DNA of 13,838 nucleotides from contig DEHV01000007.1 in NCBI GenBank assembly GCA_002352105.1, positions 4,748-18,585 of the forward strand, in the 5' to 3' direction. A program made the position numbers and the translations under genes. Positions within the stretch are counted from its first letter, which is position 1. Each line of letters opens with the position of its first letter. The notes under the pieces are model-generated. The model saw nothing but the letters and a program-made list of their open reading frames with translations, had not been told where the DNA came from and did no database searches. Positions 1 to 7,700 of the stretch are shown one piece after another. This stretch comes from Chitinophagaceae bacterium UBA2791 (GTDB taxonomy: Bacteria > Bacteroidota > Bacteroidia > Chitinophagales > Chitinophagaceae).

Positions 1-22
1 AGGGATCGCCGCAGGCAATCCC
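1..22. repeat. REP-like imperfect palindrome, copy 1
   Basis: This 22-bp sequence can fold as GGGAT-x-GCC / GCA loop / GGC-x-ATCCC, with one mismatched pair (C against A) in the stem. The same 22 bases occur without any change at 2433-2454. Bases 24-35 hold a related GC-rich word (GCCGCAGGC), so this edge may be part of a longer cluster cut by the window boundary. Extragenic palindromes of this kind are common in bacterial genomes, but I cannot assign it to a named family. Confidence 0.6.
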
Positions 23-81
23 GCCCGCCGCAGGCGCAAGGAATCACTGAAAGTAATCCCTCTCTCCCGCCAAACAAAGCC

Positions 82-116
82 AAATGGCGCCATTGTCTGT
101 CAATGGCGTCATTTTT
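82..116 (+). terminator. Intrinsic (rho-independent) terminator
   Basis: Bases 82-95 pair with 101-114 to give a 14-bp stem around the five-base loop TCTGT. The only non-Watson-Crick pair is one G-T wobble (87 with 109). A run of five T (112-116) closes and follows the stem, and a second T-rich stretch lies at 125-133. The T-run is on the 3' side of the plus strand, so it would end a plus-strand transcript coming from before base 1. The gene it serves is outside the window. Confidence 0.6.
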
Positions 117-282
117 ATTGGCTTCTTTTTTTTCTCTTAACCCGTACATTAAGCAGTATTATATAATCTTGAAGGATTATTAATCCGACAAGTAACTCTA
201 AAAACGCTTCATTTAGTGTTTATTCCATGTGATATTTCAATATATTTACTCATAGTGACACCAAATATTTTAGATGTAGACA
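117..282. other. AT-rich intergenic stretch before the yhcG remnant
   Basis: No coding sequence is supported here. A 13-bp palindrome (GGATTA-T-TAATCC) lies at 174-186. TATTTTAG at 266-273 differs at one base from the Bacteroidota -7 consensus TAnnTTTG, but no matching -33 element is clear, so a promoter for the following broken gene is only possible. Confidence 0.35.
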
Positions 283-966
283 ATGCTTATAAACCAATCC
301 CTAATAGCAGATATAAAAGCCATTATAGCCCAATCGAAAGACGAGGCTATACGTGCCGTTGACCATCAGCGAACGTTGATGTATTGGGATATTGGCAAAC
401 GTATTTTTGAAGAAGAACAAGAGGGGAAAGACCGAGCCGATTATGGCAAATACCTCACAGAATACATTGCCAATGAATTAGAGCCTGAATATGGTAGTTG
501 ATTTTCAAAAAGGCAAGTAGAGCTGTTCCGACAGTTTTACCGCACTTTCCCAATTACGAATACACTGTATTCACAATTGAGTTGGAGCCAATATAAATTA
601 CTTATAAGGATTGATAATCAGGATAAAAGAGATTTTTACATTGCTGAAACAGTAAAAAATAATTGGACAGTACGCCAGTTGGAAAGGCAGATTTATAGCA
701 GTTTGTACGAACGCCTATTATTGAGCAACGATAAAGAAAGTGTTTTAGCTGTCGCCAAAAATAAAAAACAGCCATCTGATGGCAAAGAAATCATCAAAGA
801 CCCGATGTTTTTGGAGTTTTTGGGGTTGAAGCGAGAAGCATCCTATTACGAAAGAGATTTAGAAAATGCCATTATCACGCATTTACAGGAATTTTTATTG
901 GAGTTGGGTAATGGGTTTTCTTTTGTGGCAAGGCAAAAAAGAATACATCTTGACGGTGACGAATTT
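283..966 (+). pseudogene. DUF1016/YhcG-type nuclease, broken remnant
   Basis: The reading frame from the ATG at 283 encodes a DUF1016 (YhcG-like) N-terminal domain: an opening helix, then YWDIGKRIFEEEQEGK, then a segment ending NELEPEYGS. TGA at 499-501 interrupts it. Translation continues in the same frame with FSKRQVELFRQFYRTFP, which is the normal continuation of the family, where a glycine would be expected at the stop. Further family features follow: WSQYKLLIRI, the long helix with NWTVRQLERQIYSSLYERLL, and RQKRIHLDGDEF. The match stops at about 964-972, just where the PD-(D/E)xK nuclease core should begin, and a primase-like sequence takes over without a frame break. The protein therefore has both a nonsense mutation and a lost catalytic core. 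DUF1016 proteins are reported in defence islands and around restriction systems. A restart at the TTG at 577 is possible but would give no nuclease. Confidence 0.75.
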
Positions 967-1577
967 CAACCTTATCATATTCGACTATTTCACTCTTTAT
1001 TCAAAGGTCGAGATGATGTCTTTGCTATTCATTGGGAGAAATCCGGAAAATCCGGTTATGTGCCCGCATATCAATACGACCTGTACCACTACCGCATACA
1101 TAAAATGAATGGCGGAGTTTTTCAGAACTATCCACACAAAACATATCTGCCACTCACTGAAACAGAAATCCAAAAACACCTGAACGGAGTTCAACAAATT
1201 GGAATTTATCCCTTGTTGCAGAACAATACGTCTTGGTTTTTAGTAGCGGACTTTGACAAACAAAACTGGAAAGAAGAAGGTCTAACTTTTCTGAATGCCT
1301 GCAAAGAGAAAAATATTCCTGCCTATTTGGAGCGTTCACGTTCGGGCAGTGGCGGATACGTGACATCAAAAATGAACTTTGCAATGGAAAACGAATTGCC
1401 ATTATCACGGAACGGAAAGAGCACATTGATGCGCTTTACCTTTTTCTGAAACAGTTCCATGAAGTCGTTGCGCTGAGTGGAGACGATTCCGAAGCCAGCA
1501 GAAAATCAAAATGGCAGACCTCACAGCAAGGCAATTTTCAGGTATTGATAACCACCGGACAATACTTCAATGCCAGG
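967..1577 (+). pseudogene. TOTE-type AEP primase/helicase, internally deleted fragment
   Basis: Two pieces of one gene family are joined. The first (about 967-1361, same frame as the yhcG remnant) looks like the N-terminal archaeo-eukaryotic primase domain of TOTE conflict-system proteins: LFHSLFKGRDDVFAIHWEK, then YLPLTETEIQKHLNG, IGIYPLL, and WFLVADFDKQNWKEEG with the DxD-type metal-binding pair (DFD). The stretch ends RSRSGSGGYV, where the family normally has GGHV with a catalytic histidine. The second piece starts at 1362 in a different frame, with DIKNELCNGKRIAIITERKE, then ALSGDDSEASRKSK and VLITTGQYF. This matches the C-terminal half of the partner superfamily-II helicase. The middle of the gene is missing, and the end is lost at about 1577. 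Family assignment is from recognition of these motifs, without a search. Confidence 0.68.
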
Positions 1578-1846
1578 AGCCTGGTGATTGCGTTGGTGGA
1601 GGAGCCAGGGATGAAAGTTGCCACCTTATGTACAATGAGGGTAAGTCTCCACTCGGCTGGTTTAAAAGCTCTTTTCAGTTTTTGATAATTTTCAACCGTC
1701 CGTTCTACCCATATATCCATATCGCCGGTAGTTCTTGAATAGCCATGCAGAATAACCGGAAATCCTCCTACAAGAACATATCTTACATTGTTGTCATTAA
1801 GAGCAGCTAGAGAATCCCTAAAGTCGTCATTGAGAATATTACTCAT
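1538..1846 (-). CDS. Minimal nucleotidyltransferase, C-terminally truncated
   Basis: This ORF encodes 102 residues. Residues 22-47 carry the nucleotidyltransferase active-site signature: YVLVGGFPVILHG followed by TTGDMDIWVE, which supplies the GG pair and the DxD metal ligands of the polymerase-beta fold. Related Bacteroidota proteins are often annotated as nucleotidyltransferases or as AbiEii/MNT-like antitoxin or toxin components. The family-like sequence ends near residue 61 (about base 1664). The last 40 residues do not look like the family. They come from an unassigned stretch of about 85 bp and then from the antisense strand of the TOTE helicase fragment. The normal 3' half is therefore missing and activity is doubtful. 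It starts 2 nt after the stop of the small gene at 1849-2049, so the two were one transcription unit. Confidence 0.6.
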   Translation of the reverse strand: MSNILNDDFRDSLAALNDNNVRYVLVGGFPVILHGYSRTTGDMDIWVERTVENYQKLKRAFKPAEWRLTLIVHKVATFIPGSSTNAITRLLALKYCPVVINT

Positions 1847-1848
1847 TA

Positions 1849-2049
1849 TTATCTTGCTACTGCTTTAAATTTTGTTCTATCCAATTTTGGGGGCTTGTTT
1901 TCAGAATAGTTAAATGCAATGCTATTAAGATAGGCAGCAATTTTAAGCCTTTCCTGCCAGCTCAGACTTCTATAATAGTTGGAGTGGTTTGCCGCCTCTT
2001 CGGCTGTTTGAGCTTTAAAAGCAAAGCGGTTTAAACGAAATGTGGACAT
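1849..2049 (-). CDS. Small conserved-type protein paired with the nucleotidyltransferase
   Basis: A 66-residue protein starting MSTFRLNRFAFKAQ, with a helical middle (TAEEAANHSNYYRSLSWQER) and a basic C-terminus ending KFKAVAR. It is soluble, with no signal peptide or membrane segment. Small proteins of this shape commonly sit directly upstream of minimal nucleotidyltransferase genes in Bacteroidota, and here the two genes are 2 nt apart. A partner role, toxin-antitoxin-like, is inference from context. I chose the ATG at 2049. A TTG two codons earlier (2055) is also in frame and lies 12 nt from an AAGGAG purine run at 2068-2073 (minus strand), so it may be the true start. The gene looks intact although its partner is truncated. 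Confidence 0.6.
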   Translation of the reverse strand: MSTFRLNRFAFKAQTAEEAANHSNYYRSLSWQERLKIAAYLNSIAFNYSENKPPKLDRTKFKAVAR

Positions 2050-2299
2050 AGTCAAATGTACAAATTTCTCCTTATGTCATTATTCCCTCTTCCCCTTATA
2101 AACTTGGTCTAACGATTTGTATAACAACCAGAAAGAGGTTTCTAGCAAAAATTTCTATCGAAAAATAATAATATTTTGATTATCAATTTATTATATTATT
2201 TAGAAATGCCAAAAATGAAATTAGGTGTTCGAATGTGACCCCTTCCAGCCTGCAAACCAATAGCTCAATACTGAAAACATCCCTGAACAACTCCTTACT

Positions 2300-2345
2300 A
2301 AAAAGGGAAGGGCACCTATCTCTTACAGAGCTAAGCGCCCTTCCC
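2300..2345 (-). terminator. Terminator-like hairpin (minus strand) or part of an intron relic
   Basis: GGGAAGGGC at 2305-2313 pairs perfectly with GCCCTTCCC at 2337-2345. The 23-nt loop contains a second small stem, CTCT (2320-2323) with AGAG (2327-2330). Five A at 2300-2304 become a T-run after the stem on the minus strand, which fits an intrinsic terminator in that direction, although the loop is long. No minus-strand gene lies to the right to need it. Its place 19 nt before the domain V-like element also allows it to be the base of domain IV of a degraded group II intron. Confidence 0.35.
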
Positions 2346-2363
2346 ACAAAGTTATTCTGATGT

Positions 2364-2395
2364 GCCGCCGTATACGGAACCGTAAGTACGGTGGC
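2364..2395 (+). ncRNA. Group II intron domain V-like relic
   Basis: GCCGCCGTAT (2364-2373) pairs with GTACGGTGGC (2386-2395). An upper stem ACG/CGT (2374-2376 with 2381-2383) closes the loop GAAC, and the two-base bulge AA (2384-2385) sits on the 3' side. This is the layout of group II intron domain V. Aligned to the usual GAGCCGUAU start, the catalytic triad position reads CGC (2366-2368), opposite GTG (2391-2393), so the G-U wobble inside the triad is kept. The upper stem is two base pairs shorter than usual. A G-run (2400-2403) and a C-run (2422-2427) just downstream could be the remains of domain VI. No reverse transcriptase or domain I is visible in the window, so at most this is the 3' end of an intron. 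Confidence 0.5.
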
Positions 2396-2432
2396 TGGAG
2401 GGGACAGGGTAGCGAATTAAGCCCCCCATTTC

Positions 2433-2454
2433 AGGGATCGCCGCAGGCAATCCC
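2433..2454. repeat. REP-like imperfect palindrome, copy 2
   Basis: Identical over all 22 bases to positions 1-22, with the same stem (GGGAT-x-GCC against GGC-x-ATCCC) and GCA loop. It sits a few bases after the presumed 3' end of the group II intron relic and about 220 bp before the sigma-factor gene. With copy 1 it brackets the whole decayed region. Confidence 0.6.
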
Positions 2455-2673
2455 TTGGATACTTTAGCGGCAGTCTTATCTTATATCCCAACCGCATTGT
2501 ATCCCGAGGTAGAGTAGATTCGCCACAGCTTTTATAGCGATGAAGCAGCCGTATGACGCAATCTTTAGTTTCTAGGCTAAGGAATATTCGCCGGATTCAT
2601 ATTATTTTAGTGTTACCGGTTAAAATATATATTAGTTTTCTTTAGGTTTACATTCAAAAGGTTTTATTACATT

Positions 2674-3270
2674 TTGTCATCAACATTTGTATATGATGAG
2701 TCTTCCATTGCAGAACGTTTTCGTAATGGAGACGAGGGGGCATTCAGACAATTGTTTGATGCTAATATCAGGCCTTTGGTTTTTTTTGCTCAGAAGTTGA
2801 TTGGGAGCAAGGAAGAAGCTGAGGATGTAGTTAGTACCGCATTTTATAAACTATGGTTGGGGCGTTCGGATTTTTCCTCTGCAATAGCTATACGATCCTT
2901 TTTATACACTATTGTCCGCAACCATTGTTTAAATGAGCTGAAACATCGTAACGTGGCGGATAAAGCCAGACGGGAGATCCTCAGTTCGGGTCAGGACGAG
3001 TCTGACAGCATTGAGTTTCACATACTTCAGGCAGAATTGTTACAAACGATCTATGTAGAGATGCAACGGCTGCCGGAAAAGTACCGTAATATATTGGAGT
3101 GGGCGTTTCAGGCAGGAATGTCTACCAAAGAGATAGCTGGCAAATTGCAGCAAACCGAATCCCATGTTCGCGTTCAGAAAGCCCGGGCCCTCGTTTTATT
3201 GAGGCAATCTTTAAAAAACAAGCATATTTTATCGTCTGCTTTTGTTCTGTGCTTGTTATTCGATAACTGA
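2674..3270 (+). CDS. ECF RNA polymerase sigma factor (Bacteroidota FecI-like)
   Basis: A 198-residue extracytoplasmic-function sigma factor. Region 2 covers about residues 20-90 (GDEGAFRQLFDANIRPLV, then EEAEDVVSTAFYKLW and IRSFLYTIVRNHCLNELK). Region 4 covers about 121-178 (LPEKYRNILEWAFQAGMSTK, EIAGKL, then the VRVQKARALVLLR recognition helix). The length and the LPEKYR/EIAGKL pattern fit the sigma-70 family expanded in Bacteroidota. The frame is open back to a TAG at 2608-2610 with no ATG or GTG, so TTG at 2674 is the likely start. The last 14 residues (ILSSAFVLCLLF) form a hydrophobic tail, as often seen in this group. The FecR anti-sigma gene follows after 76 nt, then susC with an STN domain, so it most likely drives the operon from susC onward when released by its anti-sigma partner. 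Confidence 0.92.
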   Translation: MSSTFVYDESSIAERFRNGDEGAFRQLFDANIRPLVFFAQKLIGSKEEAEDVVSTAFYKLWLGRSDFSSAIAIRSFLYTIVRNHCLNELKHRNVADKARREILSSGQDESDSIEFHILQAELLQTIYVEMQRLPEKYRNILEWAFQAGMSTKEIAGKLQQTESHVRVQKARALVLLRQSLKNKHILSSAFVLCLLFDN

Positions 3271-3346
3271 ATATAAAAAATCTCAACTTTTTAATGATTA
3301 TTATCTCGCTGGTGTAGCGAATCTGCATCTATGTTGTTTTATATAT

Positions 3347-4564
3347 ATGGCAGATGATGTGCATATTAATTACGAATTGGTTTCAGCCTTATATAAGCGT
3401 TGGTCTGATCAGCCGCTGAGCGCGCGGGAAGCCGATCTGATTGAGCAATGGTTATCCGCTTCTCCTGATAATGAAAGATTATTGGAAGAAATAGCGGACG
3501 CTGACGTGTTCAGGCAGAATATGATGCAGTTCAAATCTATTGAGCCTGAAGTAATTTGGGATAAGGTAATGAAACTTCGTAAGAGCGTATCCGGAGAAAT
3601 TAAGCCCGCGCGCAAGTTCCGTTATCTCAGGACTGCCTGGTTGAGATATGCAGCTGCAGCGGTGGTCGCTTTTGCTGTATCAGTTTATTTCTGGATGTCG
3701 GTAGATAAAAATGAGATGAATGCAAGACGCGACAATACTATCCCTGTTGCGGCTGAAGTGGTTCCAGGTTCGGATAAGGCGATTCTTACGTTGGGTTCAG
3801 GGAAAAAAATTGAACTCGACCCCTCTTCTCAGCAAACGATTACGGATGGCGACCTGTTGATCCGGAACGACCGCGGCATGCTTACATATGAAAAAACTGA
3901 TGTTGTTTCCTATAATACAATTGCAACCCCGAGAGGCGGGCAATATCGTTTAGTGTTGCCGGACGGAACCCTGGTTTGGCTTAATGCCGCTTCAAGCATC
4001 ACTTATCCCACTGTTTTTTCGGGTGGTCAAAGAGAGATAGCAATGACCGGCGAAGGTTATTTTGAGGTTGCAAAAGATCTGAAAAAGCCGTTCAGGGTTA
4101 ATATTCGCTCGGAGCTTAGCGTAGAAGTGCTTGGAACACATTTTAACATCAATTCCTATACCGACGAATCCAACATTCGAACCTCATTGCTTGAAGGATC
4201 AGTTAAAGTGGTCTATAATGGAAACTCCAAAGTTCTTGCTCGTGGTCAGCAGGCGCTGATTGATAGGGCTGCCGACTCAATTAACAGTATTAAAGTGGTC
4301 AGTAATATTGATTTGGACGCAGTAGTCGCCTGGAAGAACGGATATTTTTCATTCAGAAATGCAGACATGTATACGATAATGCGTCAGATATCCAGATGGT
4401 ACGACGTGGAAGTTGTATACGAGGGCGAAGCGACGGATCGCAGATTCAGGGGTAAAATATCCCGCCGTGCGCGATTGCCGGAAGTGTTGGAAATACTGGA
4501 AGAGAGCAAAGTGCACTTTCGAATGGATGGAAGAAAAATTATTGTACAGCCAGATAAGTTTTAA
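3347..4564 (+). CDS. FecR-family anti-sigma factor
   Basis: A 405-residue inner-membrane anti-sigma factor. Residues 1-95 are the cytoplasmic part that would hold the sigma factor (LYKRWSDQPLSAREADLIEQ, then a DNERLLEEI helix). Residues about 100-118 form the single membrane span (YAAAAVVAFAVSVYFWM). The periplasmic FecR domain covers about 190-290, with TPRGGQYRLVLPDGTLVWLN, TGEGYFEV and VLGTHFNINSY as family marks. The C-terminal DUF4974-like domain covers about 336-402 and is the part expected to touch the STN domain of the SusC receptor. I chose the ATG at 3347 (MADDVHINYE). The frame stays open upstream to 3242, inside the sigma gene, but the extra residues do not look like the family. 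The gene lies 76 nt after the sigma gene and presumably shares its transcript. Confidence 0.92.
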   Translation: MADDVHINYELVSALYKRWSDQPLSAREADLIEQWLSASPDNERLLEEIADADVFRQNMMQFKSIEPEVIWDKVMKLRKSVSGEIKPARKFRYLRTAWLRYAAAAVVAFAVSVYFWMSVDKNEMNARRDNTIPVAAEVVPGSDKAILTLGSGKKIELDPSSQQTITDGDLLIRNDRGMLTYEKTDVVSYNTIATPRGGQYRLVLPDGTLVWLNAASSITYPTVFSGGQREIAMTGEGYFEVAKDLKKPFRVNIRSELSVEVLGTHFNINSYTDESNIRTSLLEGSVKVVYNGNSKVLARGQQALIDRAADSINSIKVVSNIDLDAVVAWKNGYFSFRNADMYTIMRQISRWYDVEVVYEGEATDRRFRGKISRRARLPEVLEILEESKVHFRMDGRKIIVQPDKF

Positions 4565-4597
4565 GAGGTAAGATATTAAAACATATATGGGTAGCTC

Positions 4598-4630
4598 AAA
4601 AAAAACCGCCCTGAATAGCAGTCAGAGCGG
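4598..4630 (-). terminator. Hairpin with T-run on the minus strand, in the susC leader
   Basis: CCGC (4606-4609) and CTGA (4611-4614) pair with TCAG (4622-4625) and GCGG (4627-4630), with one C-A mismatch between the two blocks and the seven-base loop 4615-4621. Eight A at 4598-4605 give a T8 tail on the minus strand, the mark of an intrinsic terminator for antisense transcription. On the plus strand no T-run follows, so it should not stop the sigma/anti-sigma transcript. It could protect that pair from antisense reading or act as a leader structure. Confidence 0.4.
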
Positions 4631-4707
4631 CGGGATCTTGGGTTCCCCAATGAGAACAATTATTTCGGAAACTGCTTTATTGTTTAACCCAAAACTAGTA
4701 CAAAAGT
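4631..4707 (+). promoter_or_regulatory. Presumed control region of the susC operon
   Basis: The 143-nt gap between the anti-sigma gene and susC is the only sizeable non-coding gap in the right part, and is where an ECF-driven promoter is expected. Its second half holds an inverted repeat, TTGGG-TTC-CCCAA (4638-4650). TATTTCGG at 4661-4668 is 20 nt after a TTG (4638-4640). The spacing is right for Bacteroidota promoters, but the -7 word fits TAnnTTTG poorly. An ECF factor could use a different consensus. No Shine-Dalgarno site is seen before the ATG at 4708. Confidence 0.3.
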
Positions 4708-7700
4708 ATGCGATCTCCTCTATTTATCCAAAGACGATTTAGCCGTCGGATACTATTCAAAATACTCCTTTACATGAAACTCTCTGCTGTGTTCATACTG
4801 GCTCTGACTCTACAGCTTAGCGCCGCGGCATTTTCACAGAAACTGGCGCTTACCGAAAGGAATGCGCCATTGGAGAAAGTGATTCTTGCTATTGAGAAGC
4901 AAACCGGATACTATTTTTTCTTTGATGAGTCGTGGTTGCGAGAGTCGGATAAAGTGACTATAGACGTCAAAAATGAGACGCTTAAGAATGTGTTGGATCT
5001 TTGTTTCAAGAACAGCGCGCTCACCTATTCGATTGTCGACAGCACGATCGTTTTGAAGCCAAAGGACCGATCTTCGTCTGAAGAAGGCTCTCCAAATACG
5101 CCTGTTCCTGTATTTATTGAAGTTCGGGGGTTAGTTACAGACGAAAACTCCAAGGCATTACAGGGAGTTTCTGTCGCTATCAAAGGCGCTAACATAGGGG
5201 CAATGACGGATGTTAATGGCAGGTTTGTGCTGCAGGTTCCGGACAATGGCGGCGTACTAGTGATTTCATATATCGGGTATAAGACCATAGAAACAAAAGT
5301 CACAAAACCGGCTGATCTGAGGTTTTCCATGGAAAGGGAGGAATCGGAGTCTGAGGAGGTTGTGGTGATTGGTTATGGAACTACAAAGAAGCGCGACCTG
5401 ACGGGATCTGTTTCTTCACTGAAGATAGAGAACGAGCCGATAGGCACTACTTCGTCGATTGGATATCAATTGGCGGGAAAAATGGCGGGCCTGACCGTGT
5501 CTACTACGAGCGCGCAACCCGGAGGAGAAATGATCTTTCGGATAAGGGGCGCCACTTCTCCATCATTGAACAGCACGCCCTTGATCATTGTTGATGGATT
5601 TCCTGTTAATAGCCCTACAGACTTCTCGCCTGATATCGGCACGGGCTCTACCCGATACAAAACAGGACGTCAGGATAACGCCTTATCTTCCATAAATCCT
5701 CATGATATAGCATCAATCGATGTATTGAAGGATGCCAGCGCAACGGCTATCTACGGAGCAAGAGCTGCAAACGGCGTGATTATTATAACCACTAAAAGAG
5801 GATCGTCCGGCAAGGCAAAAGTTACCTATTCTTCCAATTTTTCGACGCAGCAGATTGCAAGAAAGTACGACATGTTGAATGCATCTGATTTTATGAAAGT
5901 TTGGAACCTGTATCAGAAAGAGAATTGGCTTTATGACAATGGCGCTTTTCCCTACGGAACCAAGGACCCTTCGGAAATCACTGTTCCGCTTGTTCCCATG
6001 TACACACAGGAGCAGATCAACAACCCTGAGGTAGACACGGATTGGTTCTCTGAGATACTAAGAAAGGGGCGTCAACAGCAACACAATATTTCTATTAACG
6101 GGGGAAATGAAAACACGCTTTACCTTATTTCTCTTAATTATTTTGATCAAAAGGGCATATTTAAGAATAATAATTATAGGCGCTATAATGCCAGATTGAA
6201 CCTGAATCAGAAATTAGGTGAGCATCTTAAAACGGGCATTAGCTTCATGATTTCCAGAAATTTATATGACAATGTTCCCCTGGGGTCGGGTACCGGCGAA
6301 GCTTCTACGCTCCAGGACGCCGTCACAGCATTTAACCCGCTAATTCCGGTCAGAGATGCCGATGGCAACTATACGCTAAACCCTGCGGCTACCTATCAGG
6401 CTAATCCTGTGTCTCTTTTGGAGATTATCGACAATACCAATAAAGAAAGATTGCTCGGGACGATTTTCCTAGAGGCTGAGCCAGTCAGGGATTTGAAATT
6501 GAGGATGAACCTTGGCGTTGACAGGAACTTTCAAAAAAGAGGCGTGTACCTGCCAAAAACAACTTTATACGGACAAAAGTTTAATGGAGACGCCACTATA
6601 GAACAAATGGATAACTCGGATTATCTTGCTGAATACACAGCCAATTATTCAAAGAAAATTTCCTCTCATAATTTTGGATTTTTAGCAGGGTATTCTTATC
6701 AGACATTTAACCGCCAGGGAATAGTTTCAAGAAATTATGACTTTATTTCGGATGCGTTCCGATATTATAATCTCGGAGCGGGCCAGGCGCCAAGACCCGT
6801 AGCGGGTTCTTCGGGCGGAAAAAGCGCTATCGCATCTTTCTTTAGCCGCGTGAATTATTCATTTCTGGGCAAGTACCTGCTGACGGCCACATTTCGCGGC
6901 GATGGAGCCTCCAATTTTAGTAAGAATCACAAATGGGGATATTTCCCGTCTGTGGCGGGCGCCTGGAGGATCTCTGAAGAGAATTTCATGGAGAGTATCC
7001 GACCGGTTGTTTCCAGTTTAAAGCTTCGCGTGAGCTATGGAAAAACAGGAAATTCCAATATTGGTTATGCTGCCTATAGCCAGTTTTCTCCCTTTGACAG
7101 TTATTCGTTTAATAACGTTCTATACAATGGCGTAGCGTTAACTCAACTTGGGAATCCTAACCTGAAATGGGAAACCACTTCTGAATTCAACGTTGGGTTA
7201 GATTTTAGTCTGTTAAACAATAGGATTAATGTTACAACCGACTATTACTATAGGGTTGCTTCCGATTTATTGGATTGGCGGGCGCTGCTTTCTTATAACG
7301 AAGTTCAGTCTATTGCCGATAATATTGGGAAAACGGAAGGAAAAGGATTCGAGCTGAATATAAATACGGTTAACATCGAAGGAGCCGATTTAACATGGAC
7401 GAGCGATTTTACTTTTTTTACCAATAAAAATAACTGGAAGGAAAGAAGTCCGTATTGGAAACCGACTGCCTACCAGGGATATCACGATCCTATCCGGAGT
7501 TTCTATGGCTATATAAGCGATGGAATAGTGCAACCTGGTAAAACTGTTTCGGGAATGCCGGGGGCTGTACCGGGTCAGACTAAAATACTTGATATAGATG
7601 GCTATGCTAAAGATAATAACGGGGTCATCCTGGTGGATGATAATGGAAAGCCCTTAAAAACAGGGGAGCCTGATGGAAGCATCAATGACGCCGATAAAGT

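Larger units (their letters stand above)
2056..2673. other. Gene-free region with mobile-element debris
   Basis: No protein-coding gene of this length is supported on either strand. Bases 2140-2215 are strongly AT-rich. A stable hairpin lies at 2305-2345, a group II intron domain V-like element at 2364-2395, and the second copy of the 22-bp palindrome at 2433-2454. The last 60 bases before the sigma-factor gene hold two words that differ at one base from the Bacteroidota -7 consensus TAnnTTTG: TAGTTTTC at 2633-2640 and TAGGTTTA at 2643-2650. Either could serve the sigma gene, but I see no convincing -33 element. Confidence 0.5.

Noticed and set aside
1..60. CRISPR array at the left edge
   Set aside because: Only related GC-rich palindromic words are present, without regular spacing or spacers of equal length.
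997..1426. Minus-strand ORFs of 66 and 90 codons opposite the primase fragment
   Set aside because: The plus strand has clear AEP motifs over the same bases; the minus-strand products show no domain or composition of a real protein.
1511..1738. Plus-strand ORF of 75 codons over the helicase-fragment region
   Set aside because: It lies in a different frame from the recognisable helicase sequence (VLITTGQYF) and has no motif of its own, so it is a shadow.
2362..2395. The domain V-like hairpin as an intrinsic terminator
   Set aside because: No T-run follows it on either strand, and the bulge and triad layout fit domain V better.
3242..3346. Upstream extension of the anti-sigma gene overlapping the sigma gene
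   Set aside because: The extra 35 residues are cysteine- and aromatic-rich and unlike FecR N-termini; MADDVHINYE at 3347 fits the family start.
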